DNA from: Lewinellaceae bacterium | GTDB lineage: Bacteria > Bacteroidota > Bacteroidia > Chitinophagales > Saprospiraceae | Length of the DNA: 64,000 nt | Assembly (NCBI GenBank): GCA_020636195.1 | Contig: JACJYH010000002.1 | Span: 620,001-684,000 of the forward strand | Reading direction: 5' to 3' | In this document: piece by piece, positions 42,255-50,659 of the stretch | How the letters are laid out: every line of letters starts with the position of its first letter | Position numbering within the stretch: the first letter of the stretch is position 1 | Made by a program: the position numbers and the translations under genes | Notes under the pieces: generated by a model | The model's database searches: none | Seen by the model: the letters and a program-made list of their open reading frames with translations, nothing else | Told to the model about the DNA's origin: nothing

Positions 42255-43499
42255 ATGGCATTAATAGATTTTTTTAGAAAAATAGAGCCGGACAAAAAGA
42301 AAAGCCCGCTGTTACACACAGCCTATGATGCTTTTTTTACGTTTCTTTACGTTCCGGATACAGTCACAAAAGGCGGAGCACACATCAAGGATGGGATGGA
42401 CTTGAAAAGGTTGATGACCATGGTAGTGTTAGCTTTGACTTTGTGTTACCTTTACGGTACTTACAATGTTGGACATCAGCATTTTATTGCGATGGGCCAA
42501 TATCCAGAATTTTGGGATGGGTTTCATTTGAAATTGGTATTCGGCCTCATTAAGGTGTTGCCAATTTACATTGTCAGTATGGTTGTGGGTTTGGGCATAG
42601 AGTTTTATTTTGCTGCCAAAAAAGGACATGCAGTTGAAGAAGGGTATTTAGTGACAGGCGCATTGATACCTTTGGTTATGCCGCCTGATATTCCATTATG
42701 GATATTGTCATTAGCCGTAATTTTTGCGGTAATCATCGGTAAGGAAGCTTTTGGTGGTACTGGTATGAATATTTGGAATGTTGCATTATTAGCAAGAGTA
42801 TTTATATTTTTCGCTTACCCATTGAGTATTTCAGGTGATCAGGTTTGGGTTTCAGGATTTGAAAAAATTGCGGAAGGAGCCTCCACGCATTATGGATGGA
42901 TTCATAATGTATTCAATGGAATATTTGGCAGTTTTGGATGGGAAACATTTAAACCCGGTACAATTGTAGATGGATTTTCCGGAGCCACACCATTGGCGCT
43001 TGCATATAATGGAGGTTGGGAAAAAGTCACATCAGTATTTTCTGAACATAATCTACTTTGGGGAGCAATTCCTGGATCAATCGGGGAAACGAGTAAAGTA
43101 TTAATCCTTATTGGAGCTTTATTTTTAGTTGTCACCAAAGTCGCAAGCTGGAGAATTATGTTGGGAATGATATTAGGAGCAATAGGAACAACATTTTTGC
43201 TCAATGCAATAGGAACCACACCATTTATGACTGTGACTTGGCACCAGCACTTTTTGATGGGTTCATTTTTATTCGCGATGGCATTTATGGCTACAGATCC
43301 TGTGACAGCAGCAAGCACAAACAAAGGCAAATGGATTTATGGTATTTTAATAGGTTTTTTAGGTATGATTATCAGAGTGATGAATCCTGCATATCCAGAA
43401 GGTTGGATGTTGGCCATATTATTGATGAATACCTTTGCTCCAACCATTGATTATTTTGTTATTGATTCAAATATTAAAAAACGATTAAGCCGTGGGTAA
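42255..43499 (+). CDS. nqrB: Na+-NQR subunit B
   Basis: 414 residues with about ten membrane helices. The covalent FMN site is the threonine in DGFSGATPLA (about residue 241). Conserved PDIPLWILSLAVIFAVIIGKEAFGGTGMNIWNVALLARVFIFFAYP and the late FMATDPVTAASTNKGKW are typical. It carries sodium movement and riboflavin/FMN electron transfer in the membrane. It overlaps nqrC by 8 bp. Confidence 0.95.
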   Translation: MALIDFFRKIEPDKKKSPLLHTAYDAFFTFLYVPDTVTKGGAHIKDGMDLKRLMTMVVLALTLCYLYGTYNVGHQHFIAMGQYPEFWDGFHLKLVFGLIKVLPIYIVSMVVGLGIEFYFAAKKGHAVEEGYLVTGALIPLVMPPDIPLWILSLAVIFAVIIGKEAFGGTGMNIWNVALLARVFIFFAYPLSISGDQVWVSGFEKIAEGASTHYGWIHNVFNGIFGSFGWETFKPGTIVDGFSGATPLALAYNGGWEKVTSVFSEHNLLWGAIPGSIGETSKVLILIGALFLVVTKVASWRIMLGMILGAIGTTFLLNAIGTTPFMTVTWHQHFLMGSFLFAMAFMATDPVTAASTNKGKWIYGILIGFLGMIIRVMNPAYPEGWMLAILLMNTFAPTIDYFVIDSNIKKRLSRG

Positions 43500-44289
43500 T
43501 AGCAGCGTTATTAAGTTTACATTGATTATGACTGTCATTGTGGCTTTTGTTTTGGCCCTTTTGGTTTCCGGGCTCAAACCGATTCACAATGTCAACGAGT
43601 CAGTGTACAATAAAAAAGGAATTCTATCAGCAGTGTCTGAACAATTAGGCAAAGATGTCAATGCTCTTTCGAATCAAGAAGTTCAAGATATTTTTGCAAA
43701 TCAAATTACAGTCCAAGCTTTGAATACTGAAGGAAAAATAGTTTCAGATGACGAAATATCTTCAATGACAAATGGCTTAGCAAAAACGGCAGCTGATGTG
43801 GATTTTGCCCTCGAGGCAAAGAAACCTGAAGGGGAGAGATTGTTACCACTTTATACTTTTAAAGCAAAAGATGGTAAGGACTATAACATCATGTATGTAC
43901 GTGGTAAAGGTCTATGGGATGAAATTTGGGGTTACATAACCTTGCAGCCTGATTGGAAAACGATCGCAGGTGAAGCTTTTGACCACAAAGGTGAAACTCC
44001 GGGATTGGGAGCCGAGATAAAGGACAACAAAGCATGGTTTTCTCAATTTACAGGTAGAAAACTGTACAACGAGAAAGGAGATTTTCAATCTCTTGAAATA
44101 GTGAAAGGTGGTGTGAAACAACCTGATTATCAAGTAGATGCTATTTCTGGTGCAACTATTACTGGAAAGGGAGTTCAAGAAATGTTACAACGTGGTCTGA
44201 AATATTATGACCCATACATTAAGTCAAAATTTTCTAATCAAATGGAGTCAGATACTGTACACCAAATGATGAATGATACAATAAAATAA
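43492..44289 (+). CDS. nqrC: Na+-NQR subunit C
   Basis: 265 residues, one N-terminal membrane helix and a periplasmic FMN domain. The covalent FMN attachment is the threonine of SGATITG at about residue 222; GLWDEIWGYITL and GETPGLGAEI flank the flavin site. The start is GTG 43492, overlapping the end of nqrB by 8 bp; no ATG fits as well. ApbE, which attaches the FMN, is not in the window. The C-terminus extends about 25 residues beyond the usual end (SNQMESDTVHQMMNDTIK). Confidence 0.93.
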   Translation: MGNSSVIKFTLIMTVIVAFVLALLVSGLKPIHNVNESVYNKKGILSAVSEQLGKDVNALSNQEVQDIFANQITVQALNTEGKIVSDDEISSMTNGLAKTAADVDFALEAKKPEGERLLPLYTFKAKDGKDYNIMYVRGKGLWDEIWGYITLQPDWKTIAGEAFDHKGETPGLGAEIKDNKAWFSQFTGRKLYNEKGDFQSLEIVKGGVKQPDYQVDAISGATITGKGVQEMLQRGLKYYDPYIKSKFSNQMESDTVHQMMNDTIK

Positions 44290-44294
44290 TAAAC

Positions 44295-44993
44295 ATGGCT
44301 GATATTATAGAAATAACAGAAAAAGAACCTGCCATTGCCTTTGGCAAGGAAGAAAAAAAGTTATTAACAGATCCAATAAATGAAAATAATCCCATCACAG
44401 TTCAGGTTTTAGGTGTATGTTCTGCCTTGGCGGTGACTACACTTTTAAACAAAGCCATTGTCATGGGTATAGCAGTGATGTTAGTAACCGCGTTTTCTAA
44501 TTTGTTCACGTCTTTGTTGAGAAATTATATCCCTAAGCAAATTAGAATGATCGTCCAATTGGTGATCATCGCGTTTCTAGTTACAGTAGTCGAATTATTC
44601 TTAAAGGCATATAACTATCCAATTTGGAAAGAGTTGTCTGTATTTATAGGTTTGATCATCACCAATTGTATCGTTATGGGTAGATTGGAAGCATTTGCTA
44701 TGGCAAACAAACCTTGGAGATCATTCTTGGATGGTTTAGGTAATGGATTTGGGTATGCTGTGATCTTGGTGATCGTTGCATTCATCAGGGAATTATTTGG
44801 AAAAGGTTCTTTGTTCAATTACAAGATCATTGGTCCAACAGCTGAGTATGCTCTCAATACCTCACAAATTGGTTGGTTGCATTGGTATGTGCCAAACAAT
44901 TTGATGATTTTAGCACCTGCTGCGATGTTTGTTCTTGGAGTCTTAATCTGGCTTCAAAGAACCAAGTATAAAAAATTAGTTGACATTTCATAA
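44295..44993 (+). CDS. nqrD: Na+-NQR subunit D
   Basis: 232 residues with about six membrane helices. Diagnostic blocks: NENNPITVQVLGVCSALAVTT near the N-terminus with a cysteine in the membrane, TNCIVMGRLEAFAMANKPWRSFLDGLGNGFGYA, and YVPNNLMILAPAAMFVLG at the end. With NqrE it forms the central pseudo-symmetric pair that holds an iron centre. Five bp after nqrC. Confidence 0.95.
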   Translation: MADIIEITEKEPAIAFGKEEKKLLTDPINENNPITVQVLGVCSALAVTTLLNKAIVMGIAVMLVTAFSNLFTSLLRNYIPKQIRMIVQLVIIAFLVTVVELFLKAYNYPIWKELSVFIGLIITNCIVMGRLEAFAMANKPWRSFLDGLGNGFGYAVILVIVAFIRELFGKGSLFNYKIIGPTAEYALNTSQIGWLHWYVPNNLMILAPAAMFVLGVLIWLQRTKYKKLVDIS

Positions 44994-45002
44994 TATCAAA
45001 CA

Positions 45003-45605
45003 ATGGGAGATTTATTAAATATATTCATAAAATCGGCATTCATTGAGAATATGGCATTGTCCTATTTTCTTGGGATGTGCTCATTTTTGGCCGTTTCGAA
45101 AAGTGTTAAAACAGCTTTGGGATTGGGCGTTGCCGTTATTTTTGTTCTAGGTCTTACCATTCCTATGAACTGGTTGATAGACCATTATTTACTTGGGGAG
45201 ACAGGATTATTTAAACTGGATTTAACCTTCCTAAGATTTATTATTTTCATATCGACGATAGCAGCTTTGGTGCAATTGGTAGAAATGGTTGTAGAGAAAT
45301 TCTCTCCTTCATTGTATAATTCCCTAGGAATTTTTCTTCCTTTGATCACTGTAAACTGTGCTATCCTTGGAGCTTCGTTATTTATGATTACTAAGGAATA
45401 TAATTTTTCTCAGTCTGTTTCCTTCGGATTAGGAGGTGGTTTTGGATGGGCATTGGCCATTGTTGCCATCGCTGCAATTCGTGAGAAAATGAGTTATTCC
45501 AATGTTCCAGCTCCTTTGCGAGGTCTTGGCATGGCTTTTATTTTGACAGGATTAATGGGAATGGCATTCATGGGCTTGATGGGTATAGATCCGGCAGCAT
45601 TTTAA
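45003..45605 (+). CDS. nqrE: Na+-NQR subunit E
   Basis: 200 residues, six membrane helices. Conserved FIENMALSYFLGMCSFLAVSKS with the membrane cysteine, LGIFLPLITVNCAILGASLFM, and FGLGGGFGWALAIVAIAAIREKM. Pairs with NqrD. Located 9 bp after nqrD and 19 bp before nqrF. Confidence 0.95.
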   Translation: MGDLLNIFIKSAFIENMALSYFLGMCSFLAVSKSVKTALGLGVAVIFVLGLTIPMNWLIDHYLLGETGLFKLDLTFLRFIIFISTIAALVQLVEMVVEKFSPSLYNSLGIFLPLITVNCAILGASLFMITKEYNFSQSVSFGLGGGFGWALAIVAIAAIREKMSYSNVPAPLRGLGMAFILTGLMGMAFMGLMGIDPAAF

Positions 45606-45624
45606 ACCTACAAAATCGTAAAAG

Positions 45625-46959
45625 ATGACCTTATTTAGTTTGTATATATTATTGTCCTGGACACCGATTATATACGCAGTTATCATATTCAGTGCTGTTA
45701 TATTGGCATTATCACTGATGTTGATCTATGCGAGAAAGAAACTCGTTCCACAAGGAAACGTAAAAATAGTGATCAATGGCGATGAATCGGCAGCTGTGGA
45801 AACATCTCCGGGAAGTTCACTATTGACAGCACTCAGTGATCAAAAAATATTTTTGCCATCTGCATGTGGAGGCGGAGGTACCTGCGGTATGTGCGAATGC
45901 CATGTGTACTCTGGAGGCGGCGATGTTTTGCCAACGGAGATGAACCATTTGTCAAGAAAGGAAGCGGCAGAAGGTATGAGATTGGCATGCCAAGTCAAGG
46001 TGCGTGAAAATATGAAAATCGGTATTCCACAAGAGATATTTGGTATCAAAAAATGGGAATGCGAGGTTATTTCAAATTATAATGTAGCCTCATTTATTAA
46101 AGAATTTGTGGTAAAACTTCCAGATGGTGAGCATATGGACTTTCAGTCTGGTGGATATATTCAGATTGATGTTCCAAAAATTACTGTGGATTTTAAAAAC
46201 ATGGATATCACAGCCCATCCTGAATATCACGACGATCCTAAGAAATTCCAATCAGAATGGGACAATTTTATGTTGTGGGGTTTGAAAATGGTCAATGATG
46301 ATCCTCAATTCAGAGCGTACTCTATGGCAAATCACCCTGCAGAAGGTAATATTGTAAAATTAAACATTAGAATTGCCACACCACCATTTAGTTCTGCAAC
46401 GAAGTCTTGGATGCCTGTTAATCCGGGTGTTTGCTCATCATATGTGTTCAATTTAAAACCTGGTGACAAATGCACCGTTTCTGGGCCTTACGGAGAGTTT
46501 TTTATTAAACCTACTAAGAAGGAAATGGTGTATATCGGTGGTGGAGCAGGTATGGCACCTTTGCGTTCTCATTTATTTCATTTATTTCACACATTGAAAA
46601 CCACAGATAGAAAAATATCTTATTGGTATGGTGGAAGGACGAAAAGAGAGCTCTTCTATATCGAAGAATTCAGAGCCATTGAGAGAGAATTTCCAAATTT
46701 CAAGTTTTATGTGGCTTTGGATAATCCATTGCCTGAAGATAATTGGCAGGTGAAAGCAGATATCGATAGTCCAGGTGATGGTTTCAAAGGATTTATCATG
46801 CCTGTTTTAGTAAAGGAATATCTGTCAAAGCATCCAGAACCTGAAGAAATAGAATACTATTTCTGCGGCCCTCCGATGATGAACCAGTCGGTATTGAAAG
46901 CCTTAGACGAATTGGGCGTACCGGATGATAATATTGCATTTGATGATTTTGGAGGATAA
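45625..46959 (+). CDS. nqrF: Na+-NQR subunit F, NADH-oxidising
   Basis: 444 residues. One N-terminal membrane helix; a 2Fe-2S ferredoxin domain with cysteines in SACGGGGTCGMCECHV and LACQV; an FAD domain (FRAYSMANHPAEG, LNIRIATPP); and an NADH domain (VYIGGGAGMAPLRSHLFHL, SYWYGGRTKREL, YYFCGPPMMNQSVLKALDELGV). It takes electrons from NADH on the cytoplasmic face. Last gene of the operon; a strong terminator starts at 46984. Confidence 0.96.
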   Translation: MTLFSLYILLSWTPIIYAVIIFSAVILALSLMLIYARKKLVPQGNVKIVINGDESAAVETSPGSSLLTALSDQKIFLPSACGGGGTCGMCECHVYSGGGDVLPTEMNHLSRKEAAEGMRLACQVKVRENMKIGIPQEIFGIKKWECEVISNYNVASFIKEFVVKLPDGEHMDFQSGGYIQIDVPKITVDFKNMDITAHPEYHDDPKKFQSEWDNFMLWGLKMVNDDPQFRAYSMANHPAEGNIVKLNIRIATPPFSSATKSWMPVNPGVCSSYVFNLKPGDKCTVSGPYGEFFIKPTKKEMVYIGGGAGMAPLRSHLFHLFHTLKTTDRKISYWYGGRTKRELFYIEEFRAIEREFPNFKFYVALDNPLPEDNWQVKADIDSPGDGFKGFIMPVLVKEYLSKHPEPEEIEYYFCGPPMMNQSVLKALDELGVPDDNIAFDDFGG

Positions 46960-46983
46960 AACCAAATATTCACATTAAAACAA

Positions 46984-47017
46984 AATGGAGGCTATCCTAT
47001 GGTAGACTCCATTTTTT
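46984..47017 (+). terminator. intrinsic terminator of nqrABCDEF
   Basis: AATGGAG-CTA (46984-46994) pairs with TAG-CTCCATT (47003-47013), with one internal mismatch, an 8-nt loop and a trailing T-run. Confidence 0.85.
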
Positions 47018-47039
47018 ATTATTCCCAATTTGAAAAAGT

Positions 47040-47342
47040 ATGGCTGAGTTTGATTGGACGATTTTGTTAGATGGGTTTTTTGGGGCAGTCTGTGGCTATA
47101 TCGCTAGCAGGATATTGGGTGGCGAAGGTTATGGCTGCTTGGGCAATGTTGTTGTGGGAGTTATTGGAAGCGTAATTGGGGTGTGGTTTATAAAAGTACT
47201 TCATATAACTATGATGGAAGGCATCATTGGAAGATTTGTTACAGCAGTATTGGGAGCTATATTGTTTCTATCCTTTATAGGTGTTGTGAATTACTTACAG
47301 CGCAATAAAACTACTACAAAAAGACGTACAAGGACAAAGTGA
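47040..47342 (+). CDS. GlsB/YeaQ/YmgE-family stress-response membrane protein
   Basis: 100 residues, three membrane helices, with glycine patterns GFFGAVCGYIASRILGGEGYGCLGNVVVGVIGSVIGVWF characteristic of GlsB/YeaQ/YmgE (transglycosylase-associated) proteins. A basic tail follows (RNKTTTKRRTRTK). Function is unclear even in model bacteria; expression is often stress-linked. It starts just after the nqr terminator and converges with rsmD. Confidence 0.8.
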   Translation: MAEFDWTILLDGFFGAVCGYIASRILGGEGYGCLGNVVVGVIGSVIGVWFIKVLHITMMEGIIGRFVTAVLGAILFLSFIGVVNYLQRNKTTTKRRTRTK

Positions 47343-47360
47343 AAATGGGTTTGCCGTTTA

Positions 47361-47900
47361 TCAGTCTCTGAAAAAACTAAAAATGGTGGTGCCGTAGTTT
47401 CTGGATTGCCAAAACTGTGGATGCTCTTCAAAATTATGTTTTGGATTGTGTTCTAAAATGAAAATACCTGAATTTTCTAATACATCGGACGAAAAAATGA
47501 TATCAGGAATTTCGTTTAAATTTTTTAAAGGGTAGGGCGGGCCGGCAAATATATAATCAAACTTTTGATCATTGTTTTTTAAAAACTTGAAGACATCATT
47601 TTTTATGACGGTCAATTTTTCTTCAATTCCAAGTGTTTGTGCCGTTTTCTTAACAAAAATTACTGCAGCAGGAAACGCATCTACATAAGTGGCATGAGGA
47701 CATCCACGGGAAATGAATTCAAAACAATGGTTGCCTGTACCGCCAAATAAATCTAACATTCGAGTCTCTTCAAAATCAATGAGATTGGTCAGGATATTAA
47801 ACAAGCCTTCCTTCGCGAAATCAGTTGTAGGCCTTGTTGGCCAATTATCAGCTGGTGGGTAGAATCTTCTTCCTTTGAATTCTCCGGAAATTATCCGCAT
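47361..47900 (-). CDS. rsmD: RsmD-like 16S rRNA guanine-N2 methyltransferase with altered catalytic motif
   Basis: 179 residues, a Rossmann methyltransferase. The start MRIISGEFKGRRFYPP and the block RPTTDFAKEGLFNIL are RsmD hallmarks. The SAM-binding motif is LDLFGGTGNHCFEFISRG, and the acidic NDVFKFL follows. The catalytic (D/N)PPY motif reads GPPY (FAGPPYPL): the first residue is glycine, encoded GGC. In related enzymes that residue positions the target amino group, so activity may be reduced. It overlaps the DUF3822 gene by 10 bp, a pairing usual in Bacteroidota. Confidence 0.88.
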   Translation of the reverse strand: MRIISGEFKGRRFYPPADNWPTRPTTDFAKEGLFNILTNLIDFEETRMLDLFGGTGNHCFEFISRGCPHATYVDAFPAAVIFVKKTAQTLGIEEKLTVIKNDVFKFLKNNDQKFDYIFAGPPYPLKNLNEIPDIIFSSDVLENSGIFILEHNPKHNFEEHPQFWQSRNYGTTIFSFFRD

Positions 47901-48685
47901 AAAACATTCAAATAATGGTCAAAGAAATGATGGGTTGGTAACTTATTTTCACCGAACATAGTTAACGTAATTGGGTTACAAACTTGGATGTCAATGAGGT
48001 ACCCATTGAGCATTTTCCACAATGCAGAATCTTGGTCTATCCAACCTGAAATATTCAAACCAAGTTTTTTGGGATTGAGTTTAGTTGCATCGTAAGCTGC
48101 ATTGATAAAATACAATACATCTTCATTGGAATGATAATCAAAACTGTTATATAATATTGAATTGGAATGTTTAATATATAAATGTACTTTTTTACCATCT
48201 AAATGGCAGTGTGCGATGTCTTCTTTCTTGTCATAATAATGTGTATCTAGACTAAACATGAAGTGTTTGATACGATATTCGAATGCACCAAAATGGTTGT
48301 TTAGAAAGTTGTTTTGATGTCTAGAAAGGACAAAAAAACACTGGTTTTCTTGGCTTAAGAGATTCTGAGAATAGTGAATTTTATGGGCTAAACTTGGAAA
48401 CTGTTTCTTGAACGCTTCAGCATCCTTGTGCATTGATGCTGCAGGAGACATCACTTGTATGTTTATTCTACTATATCCATCAGATTCCAATGTTTGTTCA
48501 ATATCTTGCGGCAAGTAAATCAGTTGTTCGAAATCCACATTCTCAGAGGAGTGATGAGATAAGATTTGCCAATGTGAGCTGTCCATTAGTATCTCACAAT
48601 AAAAAATGCTGTCAGGAAAGAGATTCACTGACAGCATTTTTTTTGTTGAAATATCTAACCCGTGGTTAAAATCTCTTAATATCAT
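47891..48685 (-). CDS. DUF3822-family protein
   Basis: 264 residues, recognised as DUF3822 by its place before rsmD and by an actin-like/RNase H-fold pattern (LSVNLFPDSIFYCEILM, VHLYIKHSNSILYNSFDYHSNEDVLYFINAAYDATKL). The function is not known; the family is confined largely to Bacteroidota. A 14-bp perfect hairpin with T-runs lies inside its 5' end (48601-48642). It starts 3 bp after the upstream gene's stop and overlaps rsmD by 10 bp. Confidence 0.8.
   Translation of the reverse strand: MILRDFNHGLDISTKKMLSVNLFPDSIFYCEILMDSSHWQILSHHSSENVDFEQLIYLPQDIEQTLESDGYSRINIQVMSPAASMHKDAEAFKKQFPSLAHKIHYSQNLLSQENQCFFVLSRHQNNFLNNHFGAFEYRIKHFMFSLDTHYYDKKEDIAHCHLDGKKVHLYIKHSNSILYNSFDYHSNEDVLYFINAAYDATKLNPKKLGLNISGWIDQDSALWKMLNGYLIDIQVCNPITLTMFGENKLPTHHFFDHYLNVLCG
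48601..48642. other. perfect hairpin inside the DUF3822 coding region
   Basis: AAAAAATGCTGTCA (48601-48614) and TGACAGCATTTTTT (48629-48642) form a perfect 14-bp stem with a 14-nt loop. With a T-run on each strand it has the shape of an intrinsic terminator. It lies within codons about 15-29 of the DUF3822 gene, and 47-88 bases after the stop of the upstream gene. Confidence 0.8.
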
Positions 48686-48688
48686 GAA

Positions 48689-49276
48689 TTACCAGTTGCC
48701 ATTTGTATTAGGAGAATTCATATCTCCAAATTTAAGGGCTTTTTCAGGATCATAGAAATTATCGTATTTTTTGAATTTTGGATCTGCGTATTCTCCCATG
48801 AAGTCCTTCCATTTAGTACCAACTTGAACCACTTGTACCAATGTATTTTGGTAAGTCAATGTATCCGCAGCGATGTCAAAGGTTTTGCCGTCAGAATATG
48901 GTATGTATTTCAATGAATCTAAGTTCACATCATGCATAAGAATGGCTCTAAGGCTATCTTTTGCTGACTTGTAAGTAACTGATTTTACAAATTTATCTTG
49001 ATTTGTTGGATCGTTTGGATCCGCAGTCAATTTTATTAAAGCAATATTACCGTTATTTATTGTATCTCTTAATTGGTCAAAATTTCCGGCAAATTTACCG
49101 GTGACCATACGGTACACATCTTCTGCGGATTGAATATCCTTAAGTTTTGAAATGACAGCATCTCCTCTTTTGCTCTTTTCAGCAGCAAAGCGAATTGGTT
49201 CTCTAATAGTATTGTAGAGCCAATATGCAAAAAAGACAGTCAATAAAGCCAAAACCACATTTATGATGTTTCTCAT
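48689..49276 (-). CDS. membrane-anchored protein of unknown function
   Basis: 195 residues with a single N-terminal helix (NVVLALLTVFFAYWLY) and a periplasmic or cytoplasmic part. It begins with a heptad-like stretch (KSKRGDAVISKLKDIQSAEDVYRMVTGKFAGNFDQL). The helix-then-long-helix start resembles a pseudopilin, but there is no prepilin cleavage site. It is a conserved hypothetical of Bacteroidota. It lies 3 bp upstream of the DUF3822 gene and is probably cotranscribed with it, subject to the hairpin at 48601-48642. Function unknown. Confidence 0.68.
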   Translation of the reverse strand: MRNIINVVLALLTVFFAYWLYNTIREPIRFAAEKSKRGDAVISKLKDIQSAEDVYRMVTGKFAGNFDQLRDTINNGNIALIKLTADPNDPTNQDKFVKSVTYKSAKDSLRAILMHDVNLDSLKYIPYSDGKTFDIAADTLTYQNTLVQVVQVGTKWKDFMGEYADPKFKKYDNFYDPEKALKFGDMNSPNTNGNW

Positions 49277-49497
49277 GATATAAAATGATGTTGTTTTAAA
49301 ATGAAATTAATAAGATTCCCAATTCAAATGATGCACAAAGTAATAGTTTTGGTGCTTTATTTGCAAATATTATTGAAAATTTATTTTAATATCCGGTTAT
49401 TCTTACTTGGTAAAAAACTAAAAGTATTCACAACATTGTTTTCTATGAACTGTTTATCGTGTCTCACATCAATATAAAATAGCTATTTACCCATCAA

Positions 49498-50526
49498 ATG
49501 ATCATGCCTGAAGCACATAAAGCATTAAGTTTATATATTCTTGCCATTGAATCATCATGTGATGACACAGGAGTAGCTGTTATCCATCAAGGAAGAGTTA
49601 TATCTAATTGTACACACACGCAAACAGTACATTCTGACTATGGAGGTGTGGTTCCTGAGCTGGCAAGTAGAAATCATACCGTCAATATCGTCCCAATTGT
49701 ACAGCGAGCATTGAGCGAAGCTAATATCTCCATTTCGGATATAAGCGGAATTGCATTTACTGCAGGGCCAGGCTTGTTAGGAAGTTTATTGGTTGGAGTT
49801 TCATTTGCTAAGGGCTTGGCGTTGGCATTAGATGTGCCTTTGGTGGAAGTCCATCATATGCATGCACATATCATGGCTCATTTTGCCACAGAAAATCCTC
49901 CAACTTTTCCATTTCTTTGTCTGACGGTATCAGGAGGGCATACCCAAATAGTGCTCATGACGGACTATGATAAAATGGAAGTCTTAGGTTCTACAATTGA
50001 TGATGCAGCAGGTGAGGCATTGGATAAAGCAGGTAAAATGTTGGGCTTAGCCTATCCTGCCGGGCCGATTATTGATCAATTGGCGCGCAATGGAAAAGCC
50101 AAATTTACTTTTCCAATGCCAAAAGTGGGGGATTTAGATTTTAGTTTTAGTGGATTGAAGACGTCATTTTTATATTTTTTAAGAGATTCCATAGAGCAAA
50201 ATCCATCGTTTATTGAAGAAAATTTAAATGATCTTTGTGCAAGTATCCAACAAGCAGTGATCAATATATTAATGGCTAAATTAGAGTCTGCAGTGCAAAA
50301 AACAGGAATTACTACCGTTGCAATCGCAGGTGGTGTGTCTGCCAATAGTTTACTGCGACAGTCTCTAGCATTAAAACATGATTCTGCCGGTTGGGATGTA
50401 TTTATTCCGCCGATGTCATTATGTACAGATAATGCTGCCATGGTGGGGATATCCGGGTACTACAAGTTTATAAAAGGTCTGTTTTGTGGGTTGGAAGTGA
50501 CTCCACAACCGAGAATGGCTTTTTAA
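49498..50526 (+). CDS. tsaD: tRNA N6-adenosine threonylcarbamoyltransferase
   Basis: 342 residues, the Kae1/TsaD family (ASKHA fold). Motifs: LAIESSCDDTGVA (phosphate-1), the metal-binding VHHMHAHIMAHF, LTVSGGHTQIVLM, DDAAGEALDKAGKMLGL and the late CTDNAAMVGISGYYKF. With TsaB and TsaE it makes t6A37 in tRNAs that read ANN codons; it is essential in most bacteria. The start is ATG 49498 or ATG 49504. Single gene; the 220-bp gap upstream shows nothing clear. Confidence 0.95.
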   Translation: MIMPEAHKALSLYILAIESSCDDTGVAVIHQGRVISNCTHTQTVHSDYGGVVPELASRNHTVNIVPIVQRALSEANISISDISGIAFTAGPGLLGSLLVGVSFAKGLALALDVPLVEVHHMHAHIMAHFATENPPTFPFLCLTVSGGHTQIVLMTDYDKMEVLGSTIDDAAGEALDKAGKMLGLAYPAGPIIDQLARNGKAKFTFPMPKVGDLDFSFSGLKTSFLYFLRDSIEQNPSFIEENLNDLCASIQQAVINILMAKLESAVQKTGITTVAIAGGVSANSLLRQSLALKHDSAGWDVFIPPMSLCTDNAAMVGISGYYKFIKGLFCGLEVTPQPRMAF

Positions 50527-50616
50527 CTCAAAATTATTGTCAAAACATTAACTATTTTTTGAATATTTTAATCCCATTTTGCTTCCATTAAATTTTACTT
50601 TTTTAAGTATTTTCAC

Positions 50617-50624
50617 TATTTTTG
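50617..50624 (+). promoter_or_regulatory. -7 box (TATTTTTG) of gyrA
   Basis: An exact TAnnTTTG match 35 bases before ATG 50660. Confidence 0.5.
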
Positions 50625-50659
50625 CATATTATTCTTAAAAATCAAAATTAAATATATAA

